Positions 29,385 through 38,120 of a stretch of 64,000 nt of DNA are shown in pieces (positions within the stretch are counted from its first letter, which is position 1; the number at the start of each line of letters is the position of its first letter). Location of the stretch: assembly GCF_001571285.1 (NCBI RefSeq), contig NZ_BCTM01000007.1:62001-126000 (forward strand), read 5' to 3'. Made by a program: the position numbers and the translations under genes. Source of the DNA: Kluyvera cryocrescens NBRC 102467. Its GTDB lineage: Bacteria; Pseudomonadota; Gammaproteobacteria; Enterobacterales; Enterobacteriaceae. The notes beneath the pieces are model-generated. The model worked only from the letters and a program-made list of their open reading frames with translations, had not been told where the DNA came from and searched no databases.

Positions 29385-30140
29385 CTATAATCCTTGTACG
29401 CTGGAGGTGAGCGTACCGACAATCAGCGTCCAGCCATCGCACAGCACGAACAGCATCAGCTTAAACGGCAGCGAGACGATCAGCGGCGACAGCATCATCA
29501 TCCCCATTGCCATCAGGATACTGGCGACAATCAGGTCGATAACCAGGAACGGGATGTAAATCATAAAGCCAATCTGGAAGGCGGTTTTCAGTTCGCTCAG
29601 CAGATAGGCCGGGGTGACAATAGTCAGATCCTGCTCGCGGGCATCGCCTTCAATACCGGCGATGGTCATAATCTGCTCCATCGCTTTATTGTTGGTTTGC
29701 GCCAGCATGTATTTCTTCAGCGGCGCTTCGGCGTTCACCAGCGCTTGCTTAAGCGTAATCTGGTCGTTCTGGAACGGTTCTACGGCATCAGAATAGACGG
29801 TCATCCACACCGGGCGCATGACCAGCAGCGTCAGCGCCAGCGCAATCCCGGTGAGGATTTTGTTGGGTGGACTTTGCTGCAGGCCCAGCGCCTGGCGCAA
29901 AATCGCCAGCACGATGATGAAGCGCGTGAAGCAGGTCATCATCAGCACCATGATCGGCAGCAGGCCGAGCAGGGTCATCAGGATCAGAATTTCAATCTTA
30001 ACGTTGTAGTCCTGACCCGCGCCGTTGGCGGTGGTGCTAAAAAGCGTGATGTCGCCATTTGCCGCCAGAACCGGCTGGGCAAACAGCAAGCCAATGAAGA
30101 GCAGCAGCGCGACGCCGCTGCGGTAGAACGAGCGGTTCAT
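29385..30140 (-). CDS. lfiP: Flag-2 flagellar export gate protein LfiP (FliP family)
   Basis: FliP homologue, 251 residues, with a cleavable signal peptide (about residues 1-26, ...FAQPVLAANG), as in enteric FliP. Four further hydrophobic segments follow. Family motifs include LMTLLGLLPIMVLMMTCFTR (about 52-71), LRQALGLQQSPPNKILTGIALALT, and the C-terminal FLVIDLIVASILMAMGMMML. It overlaps lfiN by four bases. Confidence 0.95.
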   Translation of the reverse strand: MNRSFYRSGVALLLFIGLLFAQPVLAANGDITLFSTTANGAGQDYNVKIEILILMTLLGLLPIMVLMMTCFTRFIIVLAILRQALGLQQSPPNKILTGIALALTLLVMRPVWMTVYSDAVEPFQNDQITLKQALVNAEAPLKKYMLAQTNNKAMEQIMTIAGIEGDAREQDLTIVTPAYLLSELKTAFQIGFMIYIPFLVIDLIVASILMAMGMMMLSPLIVSLPFKLMLFVLCDGWTLIVGTLTSSVQGL

Positions 30141-30535
30141 CGCGTTAACTCACCCAGTTCTTTCGCGTTGAACTCGATGATACGCAGACCGTACTTGTCG
30201 TTCAGCACCACGACCTCTGCTTTACCGAACGCAATGCCGTTCACTTTGATATCCAGTGGTTCACCGGCCATCTTATCCAGTTCGATAACCGAGTCGCTGT
30301 TGACGGCCATCAGCTCAGCCAGTGAGATATTCACCGAAGAAACTTCCAGCGTTAGCGTCACAGGGATACGGCTAAACAGCGCCATGCGGCGCACGTCGGT
30401 CAGCGGCGCATTGCGCGTTTCCGGCTGTAAATCGAGGCGGATATTGCCTTCAACGGTGTCATCCTGTGTCATATCGCTGAGGTTCAGGTCGTCCAGATCC
30501 AGGGACTGGCTCAGCTCATGTTGCAAATCACTCAT
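30137..30535 (-). CDS. lfiN: Flag-2 C-ring protein LfiN (FliN family)
   Basis: C-ring protein of 132 residues. A polar, acidic N-terminal third (QSLDLDDLNLSDMTQDD) precedes the SpoA domain (about residues 50-130), recognised by RIPVTLTLEVSSVNISLAEL, ...GEPLDIKVNGIAFGKAEVVV. The ATG at 30535 overlaps the lfiM stop (ATGAGTGA); the open frame upstream is inside lfiM and not part of the protein. LfiN would form the bottom of the rotor ring with LfiM and LfiG. Confidence 0.92.
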   Translation of the reverse strand: MSDLQHELSQSLDLDDLNLSDMTQDDTVEGNIRLDLQPETRNAPLTDVRRMALFSRIPVTLTLEVSSVNISLAELMAVNSDSVIELDKMAGEPLDIKVNGIAFGKAEVVVLNDKYGLRIIEFNAKELGELTR

Positions 30536-31412
30536 ATTGCTTCTCGGTTGTTTTGTCATGGATATCGCACAAGAAAAGCTTGCTGCGATCTTCGGCAATA
30601 GCCGCTTCAAAAATCTGTTCTTTGCCGATAAATACCGGCAAAGGTTCGTTAATCGCGATAGGGATGATGTCCCCAGGTTTAATGTCGGCAACCTGCGCGA
30701 CGGTTAAATTCAGGCTGGCGAGGCGGCCGTTGAGCTTCAGCGGCAGGCTGTCGAACAGCCGTTCGATCTGCCCAGGGCTTAAGGTGACGCTTTTTTCGAT
30801 GGCCCGTTCATTGGCATCTGGCGTACGCAGTGCGGCCAGCATTTGGTCAACGTGGTAGTTATCGAGCAAAATGGTAAAGCTGCCGTGGCTATATCCTTCA
30901 AGGGTGAAGGTAATACACCATGACCACTGGTTAATAACCGTGGAATAATCCACTTTGATATCCAGTTCTTCGCCAAAAGTCTCTTTGCAAATAATCAGAG
31001 ATGTTAATTCCTGACCTAATTTGCTTTTCAGTCGCTCTTCCGTTTTGGTGATCGGAAGGGAGTCGTCTGGCTCCACGTGGTTACTGTCTTTGCTTAGTCC
31101 ATAATAATCATGAAGGATATTCAGCAATAAAATACGGTCAATGACGAAAGCAATGTTTCCGTACGGAGTTGAGAATATTTGCGCATTCTTATAATGCTGA
31201 TCAATGGCAAAGGTCATCGATTCTAACGCCGCGTTAACACGTAATTTCTTCAGAAAGTAAATGCCAAGGCGGGCATCAAGAATGTCAAAGCTATCATTCA
31301 TGAGCTTTGGCAGTTTGTGCCAGGGGCGTCCGAGTTTACTGACGTCAAGTTTCACCAGTTCCGGAAGGTCATCCTGCTGGTGGATTCTGATTCGGTGTGA
31401 AGCAGGGTACAT
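30528..31412 (-). CDS. lfiM: Flag-2 C-ring protein LfiM (FliM family)
   Basis: FliM-like switch protein of 294 residues, shorter than enteric FliM of about 330. The C-terminal SpoA domain (about residues 210-290) shows SLPLKLNGRLASLNLTVAQV and PGDIIPIAINEPLPVFI. The N-terminus (MYPASHRIRIHQQDD) does not show the LSQxEIDALL peptide with which chemotactic FliM binds CheY, so response to CheY is doubtful. First gene of the minus-strand block; its promoter must lie in the 515-base gap facing lafK. Confidence 0.87.
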   Translation of the reverse strand: MYPASHRIRIHQQDDLPELVKLDVSKLGRPWHKLPKLMNDSFDILDARLGIYFLKKLRVNAALESMTFAIDQHYKNAQIFSTPYGNIAFVIDRILLLNILHDYYGLSKDSNHVEPDDSLPITKTEERLKSKLGQELTSLIICKETFGEELDIKVDYSTVINQWSWCITFTLEGYSHGSFTILLDNYHVDQMLAALRTPDANERAIEKSVTLSPGQIERLFDSLPLKLNGRLASLNLTVAQVADIKPGDIIPIAINEPLPVFIGKEQIFEAAIAEDRSKLFLCDIHDKTTEKQYE

Positions 31413-31927
31413 AATTATTCCAGTTCTATAGTCATGGCTGGTGGAACAATAACGTGTTCGTTTCGCTGACGGTAACGTGCACGAAAATTTTTACTGAAAA
31501 CATTTGAGTTTTGGAAATGTTGTGACGCTTTACATCAACATCGAAGAATCTTCGGTAAAAGAAAATTCAAGCACTCTTTTATTCAGACTGTGGATTAGAC
31601 CTTTCTGGCCATTTTATTGCAAGTGGTAGAGAGTTATTAATCCATTATTTTTCCGCCTGCCTGCTGATTAAGAACTCCTGTAACTTATTGATATATATAG
31701 ATTAATGTTTTAATATCCATTAAAAATGAGACAATTATTGCTCGCTGGGTATACTAGGCGTCATATTTTCACGGAAACAGAATTTCCCGTGGTGATATCA
31801 GAGTCTTTAATTTTTATTAACATTATAAAAACGCCTTTAATCCTCCATGTAGAAGGTGCCTTTTTATTACGTAGTTAATAAAGATATAGCGTATTTTCTT
31901 TTTAGTCTTTTTTACTGGTACTCCAAA
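31413..31927. other. 515-base divergent control region between lfiM and lafK
   Basis: No convincing gene lies here. The stretch is AT-rich and holds the start signals of two opposite operons. On the plus strand a sigma-54-like site is at 31606-31621. A CGAAGAATCTTCG near-palindrome is at 31542-31554. The lafK message would have a leader of up to about 300 bases if it starts at the sigma-54-like site. I could not find a convincing sigma-54 site pointing toward lfiM. Confidence 0.6.
31606..31621 (+). promoter_or_regulatory. Possible sigma-54 promoter upstream of lafK
   Basis: TGGCCATTTTATTGCA has GG and GC separated by exactly 10 bases and a full TTGCA at -12, matching TGGCACG-N4-TTGCA in 9 of 12 positions. 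It lies about 300 bases before the lafK start, which is far, so a long leader or a different promoter for lafK remains possible. Confidence 0.4.
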
Positions 31928-32959
31928 ATGAACATTATCATTGAACGTGAAGACCGTAATGGTGATGGCTTTGTCGCCGTTTCCCCTGCCAGCGTGGGCG
32001 TGATTTCATTGGCCCGCCGCGTTGCTAAATATAATGTTTCAGTATTGGTGACTGGTGAAACTGGAACCGGAAAGGAATGCGTGGCCAAATATATCCACGA
32101 GCACGCCTGTGGTAGCGACGCTCCGTATGTCGGAGTGAACTGTGCGGCTATTCCAGAAAGTATGCTGGAAGCGATTTTATTTGGTTATGAGAAAGGCGCG
32201 TTTACCGGTGCGGTAGCAAGCGTGGCCGGTAAATTTGAGCAGGCAAATGGCGGGACGCTGCTATTAGATGAAATTGGCGATATGCCTTTAGCATTACAGG
32301 CAAAATTATTACGCGTATTACAAGAGCAGGAAGTTGAGCGTTTAGGTAGCCATAAACGTATCCCTCTAGATATTCGACTGATCGCTTCGACTAATAAAGA
32401 CTTGCAGCAAGAAATTGCCGAAGGACGTTTCCGTCAGGATCTGTTCTACCGTATTTCTGTGGTGCCGATTCACATCACACCGCTGCGCGAGCGCAAGCAA
32501 GATATTTTGCCGTTAGTCCAGCGTTTCATCGCTAAATACCGCTCATTCCATAAGGGCGATGTTCGCCTGAGCGATGATGCCCGTAACGCGCTGCTTGGCT
32601 ATGACTGGCCAGGTAACGTGCGTGAGCTGGAGAACGTTATCCAGCGGGGCATGATCCTCGGAAACGGTGACGAAATTAAGGCCGCCGATTTTGGTCTGAT
32701 TGCCCGCGTCCCTTTGCCGGAAAGCCCGGTGGTTGGCGTGATGCCAGCCTACCGTGAACAGGACGCCAGCAGCCTGGCAATCCGTGACGTCAAACTGCAC
32801 GGCCGTCTGGCGGAATACCAGTACATCATCGACCTGTTAAAACGCCATAAAGGCAACAAATCCAAGACCGCGGAATTCTTAGGCATTACTCCGCGAGCCC
32901 TGCGTTACCGCCTTGCGTCAATGCGCGACGAAGGCATTGATATCGAATGTTATTCCTGA
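31928..32959 (+). CDS. lafK: Flag-2 sigma-54-dependent flagellar activator LafK
   Basis: AAA+ enhancer-binding protein of 343 residues from the ATG at 31928. It would remodel sigma-54 RNA polymerase at the middle flagellar promoters. Walker A GETGTGKE is at residues 43-50, the sigma-54 contact loop GAFTGA at 90-95, Walker B LLLDEIGD near 115, and the arginine-finger region near RQDLFYR. The C-terminal Fis-type helix-turn-helix is KTAEFLGITPRALRYRL (about 316-332). Only about 20 residues precede the AAA+ domain, so there is no receiver domain. An in-frame GTG at 31856 would add 24 hydrophobic residues and seems less likely. Two near-perfect sigma-54 promoters lie downstream in the locus. Confidence 0.92.
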   Translation: MNIIIEREDRNGDGFVAVSPASVGVISLARRVAKYNVSVLVTGETGTGKECVAKYIHEHACGSDAPYVGVNCAAIPESMLEAILFGYEKGAFTGAVASVAGKFEQANGGTLLLDEIGDMPLALQAKLLRVLQEQEVERLGSHKRIPLDIRLIASTNKDLQQEIAEGRFRQDLFYRISVVPIHITPLRERKQDILPLVQRFIAKYRSFHKGDVRLSDDARNALLGYDWPGNVRELENVIQRGMILGNGDEIKAADFGLIARVPLPESPVVGVMPAYREQDASSLAIRDVKLHGRLAEYQYIIDLLKRHKGNKSKTAEFLGITPRALRYRLASMRDEGIDIECYS

Positions 32960-32978
32960 GGCCAGGAAGGAAGACTTA

Positions 32979-33347
32979 ATGGACAAAATAGCTGCCGCAG
33001 GTATGAACACCGCGCAACAGGCGATGCTCAATCGGATGCACCAGACGGCCTCGTTGGCCTCTGCCGGTTCGATAAACGCCTCACAAACCATAGCGCCTTC
33101 AAATATGGCGTTTAGCACGACGGATTCGGTTTCTTTCTCTCGGGTGCTGAACAACGCTATCGACAATGTCGACGCGTTACAGCACAGCGCGGGCGCAAAG
33201 CAGACCGCAATTGAGATGGGTCAGAGTGACGATTTAGCCGGCGCGATGATTGAGAGCCAGAAAGCCAGCGTGGCTTTTTCGGCCATGATGCAGGTGCGCA
33301 ATAAGCTCAACAGCGCGCTGGACGAAGTGATGAATATTTCGCTGTAA
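32979..33347 (+). CDS. lfiE: Flag-2 basal-body protein LfiE (FliE family)
   Basis: FliE homologue of 122 residues, joining the MS ring to the rod. The conserved C-terminal half is clear: FSRVLNNAIDNVDALQHSAG and VAFSAMMQVRNKLNSALDEVMNI. The ATG at 32979 follows AGGAAGGA. It starts 19 bases after lafK, probably on the same transcript. Confidence 0.93.
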   Translation: MDKIAAAGMNTAQQAMLNRMHQTASLASAGSINASQTIAPSNMAFSTTDSVSFSRVLNNAIDNVDALQHSAGAKQTAIEMGQSDDLAGAMIESQKASVAFSAMMQVRNKLNSALDEVMNISL

Positions 33348-33357
33348 GGTCTGTACC

Positions 33358-35049
33358 GTGTTAAACAAAATCAAAGATCGTCTCCCCGCCCTCCCTATGC
33401 CCGCTGGCGTCATCAATCCTAAACTGCTGGCCATCGCCGGCGGAGCGGTATTGGCGCTGGCGATTATTGCCTCGCTGTGGAAAAGCAATCAGGGATATGT
33501 GGCGCTGTACGGCGCGCAGGAAAGCATCCCGGTCTCCCAGGTCGTTGAAGTTCTGGGAGCGGAAAACATCGCTTATCGCATCAACCCGGATAATGGGCAG
33601 GTGCTGGTTACCGAGAACAAACTGTCGCAGGCGCGCATGGCGCTGGCGGCGAAAGGCATTACCGCAGCGACGCCTGACGGCTATGAGCTGATGGATAAAG
33701 AAGAGATGCTGGGCAGCAGCCAGTTCATCCAGAACGTGCGCTACAAGCGCAGCCTGGAAGGTGAGCTGGCAAAAAGCATTATGGCGTTAAACCCGGTTGA
33801 AAGCGCTCGCGTTCATCTGGGGTTGAGCGAATCCAGTTCATTTGTCCTGACCAACAAACCTAACAGCAGCGCTTCGGTGGTGCTGCAGTTGCGCTATGGC
33901 AAACAGTTGGATGAACAGCAGGTCGCGTCGATTGTACAGCTGGTTTCCGGCTCGGTGCCGGGGATGAACGCCAGCAGCGTTCGCGTCGTCGATCAGGCGG
34001 GTAACTTGTTGTCAGATGGCGTTGCCGGGCCCGACGGCAGCATCGCAGGCAAGCGCCTGGGTGAAGACGTGATGCAGCGCATCCGTGAAGATACCAACAA
34101 AAACATCTCGACCCTGCTGACCTCTCTGGTTGGCGCCGGTAATTACCGTATTAGCGTCGCTCCAACCGTGGATTTAAGCCGCGTGGAAGAGACGCAGGAG
34201 CGCCTGGGTAAAGATCCGCTGGTCAGCGATGAACAGCTGAGCCAGGAAAATACCACCAATGAAATGGCGTTTGGGATCCCGGGTTCGCTGAGCAATCGCC
34301 CGGTGAACCAGAATCCACAGGCCGCGGCTGCGCAAGCGGCGGGGAGCCCAGCGGCAAACCCACCTGCCGCCGCGGCCGACAACGCAACCAGCGACCCGCG
34401 CGCGCTCACCAGCCGCAGCCAGTCACAGCGTAAATACGCGTTTGACCGCGACATTCGCCATATCCGTCACCCCGGCTACAAGCTGGAGAAACTGAACGTC
34501 GCCGTGGCGCTGAACCAAACCGCACCGGCGCTTGCCAACATCACCCCGGAACAGCTGACCTCCATTACCCGTCTGGTTGAAAGCGCCGCCGGAATTGATA
34601 AGCAGCGCGGTGATGCGCTGACGCTTGATGTGCTGGCCTTCAGTGTCCCAGTGAGTGATGGAATTCTGCCGCAGCAGTGGTGGAAAGACCCGGATATGCA
34701 GTACTGGGGGCAAAACGGCGGCATTGGCCTGTTAGCACTGCTCACCCTGCTGTTTGGCGTCCGCCCGCTGGCGCAACGCTTTGGCCGCCGTGAACGCATT
34801 GTCAAAGAGGCCGAGCCACAAGAACAGGATCTGCTGACTGACGCGACGACCGAGAAGGAAGACACGCTGTCCGCGCTGCCGAATATCGGCTTCAACACTA
34901 ATGACGACATGCTGCCGCCGCAGAGTTCGGGTCTGGAAACCAAAGTGGAGTATCTCCAGGTTCTGGCCCAGAACGAAACTGAACGTGTAGCAGAAGTTCT
35001 GAAACAATGGATTAACAGCAATGACCGAAGCAATCGCAAGCAGGACTAA
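33358..35049 (+). CDS. lfiF: Flag-2 MS-ring protein LfiF (FliF family)
   Basis: FliF homologue of 563 residues with a GTG start at 33358. The first transmembrane segment is at about 22-40 and the second at about 452-468 (GIGLLALLTLLFGV). Between them are the ring-building domains: GYVALYGAQESIPVSQVVEVL, then MLGSSQFIQNVRYKRSLEGELAKSI, given here in pieces. A low-complexity Ala/Pro stretch (about 318-345) forms a linker. The C-terminal tail overlaps the lfiG start by 29 bases and ends in the peptide that binds FliG. Confidence 0.94.
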   Translation: MLNKIKDRLPALPMPAGVINPKLLAIAGGAVLALAIIASLWKSNQGYVALYGAQESIPVSQVVEVLGAENIAYRINPDNGQVLVTENKLSQARMALAAKGITAATPDGYELMDKEEMLGSSQFIQNVRYKRSLEGELAKSIMALNPVESARVHLGLSESSSFVLTNKPNSSASVVLQLRYGKQLDEQQVASIVQLVSGSVPGMNASSVRVVDQAGNLLSDGVAGPDGSIAGKRLGEDVMQRIREDTNKNISTLLTSLVGAGNYRISVAPTVDLSRVEETQERLGKDPLVSDEQLSQENTTNEMAFGIPGSLSNRPVNQNPQAAAAQAAGSPAANPPAAAADNATSDPRALTSRSQSQRKYAFDRDIRHIRHPGYKLEKLNVAVALNQTAPALANITPEQLTSITRLVESAAGIDKQRGDALTLDVLAFSVPVSDGILPQQWWKDPDMQYWGQNGGIGLLALLTLLFGVRPLAQRFGRRERIVKEAEPQEQDLLTDATTEKEDTLSALPNIGFNTNDDMLPPQSSGLETKVEYLQVLAQNETERVAEVLKQWINSNDRSNRKQD

Positions 35050-36046
35050 TCAATCCGGTGGCCGTAGCCGCCTGGAGCAGGCGGCTATTTTGCTGCTGAG
35101 CGTGGGCGACCAGGCTGCTGCACAGGTAATGCAGAAGCTCAACCGTGAAGAGGTGGTGCTGCTGAGTGAAACCATGGCGCGTTTACATGACGTCAAGGTG
35201 AACCAGGCGCGTCAGGCGATGAACAACTTCTTCTCCGACTACAGCGAGCAGAGCGGCATCAACGGCGCATCACGTTCCTACCTGCGCAGCATTCTGGAAA
35301 AAGCGCTCGGCGGCGAAATTGCCCGCAGCGTGATTAACGGCATTTATGGCGATGAGATCCGCTATCGCATGGCGCGCCTGCAGTGGGTGGATACCCCGCA
35401 GCTGGCGGCGCTTATCGATCAGGAACACTTGCAGCTTCAGGCCGTGTTCCTCGCTTTCCTTCCGCCGGATATCGCGGCCAGCGTGTTAAGCGTGCTGCCG
35501 CGCGAACGTCAGGATGAAATCATCTACCGCGTTGCGCGCCTGGATGACATTAACCGCGACGTGATCGATGAACTGGACCGCCTGATTGACCGCGGTATCG
35601 CGGTGCTTTCCGAGCACGGTTCCAAAGTGGTGGGCATTAAGCATGCCGCTAACATCGTCAACCGTATTCCGAGCAACCAGCAGGAGCTGCTGGATCAGCT
35701 GCGCGAGCGTGACGAAGGCGTGGTGGATGAGCTGCAGGATGAAATGTATGAGTTCTTCATCCTGAGCCGCCAGACGCCGATTACGTTGCAGCGCCTGATG
35801 GACGAGATCCCTATCGAAGAATGGGCGATTGCGCTTAAAGGCACCGAACCGGTGCTGCGTCAGGCGATTTTCGACGTGATGCCAAAGCGCCAGGTCACCC
35901 TGCTGCAAAGCACCACCACGCGTCTTGGGCCGCTGCCGGTCAGCCGTATTGAACAGGTGCGTAAAGAGATCATGCAGACGTTACGCCAACTGGTGGATGA
36001 AGGTGAGATCCAGGTGCAGCTGTTTGCTGAGCAGACGGTGGAATAA
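35021..36046 (+). CDS. lfiG: Flag-2 rotor switch protein LfiG (FliG family)
   Basis: FliG homologue of 341 residues. N-terminal part: LEQAAILLLSVGDQAAAQVM; middle domain around PPDIAASVLSVLPRERQDEI, close to the EHPQ-type surface; C-terminal torque domain with the charged helix near QRLMDEIPIEEWAIALKGTE (about 245-270). The start lies inside lfiF, so expression is coupled. It would sit on the MS ring and contact the stator proteins. Confidence 0.94.
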   Translation: MTEAIASRTNQSGGRSRLEQAAILLLSVGDQAAAQVMQKLNREEVVLLSETMARLHDVKVNQARQAMNNFFSDYSEQSGINGASRSYLRSILEKALGGEIARSVINGIYGDEIRYRMARLQWVDTPQLAALIDQEHLQLQAVFLAFLPPDIAASVLSVLPRERQDEIIYRVARLDDINRDVIDELDRLIDRGIAVLSEHGSKVVGIKHAANIVNRIPSNQQELLDQLRERDEGVVDELQDEMYEFFILSRQTPITLQRLMDEIPIEEWAIALKGTEPVLRQAIFDVMPKRQVTLLQSTTTRLGPLPVSRIEQVRKEIMQTLRQLVDEGEIQVQLFAEQTVE

Positions 36047-36049
36047 GCC

Positions 36050-36802
36050 ATGTTTAAGAAACGGAGTTTACCGCTGGATAAGCTGACGGCTCGCCGCCAG
36101 GGCGTTGTAAAACCGCGGCTGCATAAGTTTCCTCCGTTACGTAAACGCTGGGCGGCATCCCATGAGCCGGTAGAAGATGATGCGGTCGCGGCGCCAGACC
36201 CTGCGGAGTACCAGAAGCAGCTGCAGGAAGGGTTTAGCGAAGGTGTAAACCAGGGCTTCGCGCAGGGGATGGAAGAAGGTAAAGAAGAAGGCTACCAGGA
36301 AGGGGCGCGCCTGGGGTTCGAGGACGGGATGCGTAAAGGCCTGGCCGAAGGTAAACAGCAGGCGCGTCAGCAGTTTCTTGACGCGGCAGAACCGTTCGAA
36401 CACATCACCGCTAACGTGCAGCGTTTTCTCGAAAGCTATGAACAGCGACGCCGTGAAGAACTGCTGCAACTGGTGGAGAAAGTGACGCGGCAGGTTATTC
36501 GCTGCGAGCTGTCGCTACACCCAACGCAGCTGCTGGCGTTGGTGGAAGAGGCATTAACCAGCCTGCCGCAGCCGCCGGAACAGATCCGCGTGCTGCTGAA
36601 TAGCGAAGAGTTCCGTCGCATCAGCGAAGCCGAACCGGAGAAAGCCCGCGAATGGGGCCTGTCCGCCGATCCGGCGCTGGCGCTGGGCGAGTGCCGGGTA
36701 GTGACCGATACCACCGAGATGGATGTCGGTTGCCAGCACCGCCTCGATCAGTGCGTCGCGGTACTGAAGGACAATCTGTTACCGGAAGATGTCCATGAGT
36801 AA
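36050..36802 (+). CDS. lfiH: Flag-2 export ATPase regulator LfiH (FliH family) with long glycine ladder
   Basis: FliH homologue, 250 residues, which would bind LfiI and couple the ATPase to the C-ring. Residues 61-101 carry eleven glycines in exact four-residue phase (61, 65, 69, ... 101), the FliH GxxxG helix-packing repeat in a long, uninterrupted form. After it come a coiled coil (about 105-150) and the FliH C-terminal domain with LQLVEKVTRQVIRCEL and VLLNSEEFRRI. It starts three bases after lfiG and overlaps lfiI. Confidence 0.92.
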   Translation: MFKKRSLPLDKLTARRQGVVKPRLHKFPPLRKRWAASHEPVEDDAVAAPDPAEYQKQLQEGFSEGVNQGFAQGMEEGKEEGYQEGARLGFEDGMRKGLAEGKQQARQQFLDAAEPFEHITANVQRFLESYEQRRREELLQLVEKVTRQVIRCELSLHPTQLLALVEEALTSLPQPPEQIRVLLNSEEFRRISEAEPEKAREWGLSADPALALGECRVVTDTTEMDVGCQHRLDQCVAVLKDNLLPEDVHE

Positions 36803-38114
36803 TCTCGATTTCGAGCAGGCCTTACGCTCCATCGAACAGATTGACCTGGCGCGCGTCGCTGGGCGTCTGGTGCGGGTGAACGGCATTTTGCTGGAGTGCG
36901 TGGGCTGCCGTCTGGCGATAGGCCAGCTGTGCCACGTCGAAAGTGTCGAACAAGAGATGATGGAAGCGCAGGTGGTGGGCTTTGACCGTGAAGTGACCTA
37001 CCTGATGCCCTTCAAGCAGCCGTCCGGCCTGATTGCCGGTGCGCGCGTTTTCCCTGCCGGGAAAAGCGAAGGCGTGATGATTGGCGATCAGTGGCTGGGG
37101 CGCGTGGTGAACGGCCTCGGCGAACCGTTGGATGACAAAGGCAAACTCGGCGGCGACACGCTGTTACCGCAGCAGCTGCCGCAGGTTCACCCTCTCAAAC
37201 GCCAGCCGGTGGAAGCCCCGCTGGACGTTGGCGTGCGCGCGATTAACGGCCTGCTGACCATCGGCAAAGGCCAGCGCGTTGGCCTGATGGCGGGCAGCGG
37301 CGTGGGTAAAAGCGTGCTGTTAGGCATGATCACCCGCTACACCCAGGCCGAAGTGGTGGTGGTGGGGCTGATTGGGGAACGCGGTCGTGAGGTGAAGGAG
37401 TTCATCGAGAACTCGCTGCAGGAAGCGGGGCTGGCGAAATCAGTGATTGTCGCCGCGCCCGCGGACGAGTCGCCGCTGATGCGTATCAAGGCCACCGAAC
37501 TGTGCCACACCATCGCGAGCTACTACCGTGATAAAGGCAAAGATGTCCTGCTGCTGGTTGATTCCCTGACCCGCTACGCCATGGCGCAGCGTGAAATCGC
37601 CCTCTCGCTGGGTGAACCACCGGCCACCAAAGGCTATCCACCTTCAGCGTTTAGCATGATCCCTCGATTGGTTGAGAGCGCGGGTAACAGTGAAAGCACA
37701 GGCTCGATGACGGCGATTTATACCGTCCTGGCGGAAGGTGACGATCAGCAGGACCCGATTGTCGACTGCGCGCGAGCGGTACTCGACGGCCATATCGTGT
37801 TGTCGCGCCATCTGGCGGAAGCCGGGCACTATCCGGCGATTGATATCGGCCAGTCGATCAGCCGCTGTATGAGCCAGGTGACGGCCCGCGAACACCAGTT
37901 GGCGGCGCGATCGTTAAAACAGCTGTATGCCGAATACCAAAGTATTAAACCGCTGATCCCATTGGGCGGATATGTCGCCGGTGCCGATCCGCTGGCTGAC
38001 AAAGCCGTGCGTCTCTCGCCGGCGATTACGCAGTTCTTACAACAGGAAGTTCAGGACGCGGCGTTGATTGATTCAACCATTAACGATCTGCGAACGTTAG
38101 CGCAAGCAGGGTAA
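36795..38114 (+). CDS. lfiI: Flag-2 flagellum-specific ATPase LfiI (FliI family)
   Basis: Export ATPase of 439 residues. Walker A GSGVGKS is at residues 167-173, Walker B is in DVLLLVDSLTRYAMAQREIA, and the family run SLGEPPATKGYPPS follows. The ATG at 36795 has GGAAG six bases upstream and overlaps the lfiH stop; an ATG at 36789 would be too close to that ribosome site. It would unfold and feed substrates to the export gate with LfiH and LfiJ. Confidence 0.95.
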   Translation: MSNLDFEQALRSIEQIDLARVAGRLVRVNGILLECVGCRLAIGQLCHVESVEQEMMEAQVVGFDREVTYLMPFKQPSGLIAGARVFPAGKSEGVMIGDQWLGRVVNGLGEPLDDKGKLGGDTLLPQQLPQVHPLKRQPVEAPLDVGVRAINGLLTIGKGQRVGLMAGSGVGKSVLLGMITRYTQAEVVVVGLIGERGREVKEFIENSLQEAGLAKSVIVAAPADESPLMRIKATELCHTIASYYRDKGKDVLLLVDSLTRYAMAQREIALSLGEPPATKGYPPSAFSMIPRLVESAGNSESTGSMTAIYTVLAEGDDQQDPIVDCARAVLDGHIVLSRHLAEAGHYPAIDIGQSISRCMSQVTAREHQLAARSLKQLYAEYQSIKPLIPLGGYVAGADPLADKAVRLSPAITQFLQQEVQDAALIDSTINDLRTLAQAG

Positions 38115-38120
38115 TGCACC

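Noticed and set aside
29394-30707. 437-codon frame antisense to lfiP, lfiN and lfiM
   Set aside because: Antisense to three clear flagellar genes; His/Gln/Arg-rich low-quality sequence, typical of shadow frames.
31856-31927. N-terminal extension of LafK from the GTG at 31856
   Set aside because: The 24 added residues are hydrophobic and unlike regulator N-termini; the ATG at 31928 gives a normal start, though neither has a strong ribosome site.
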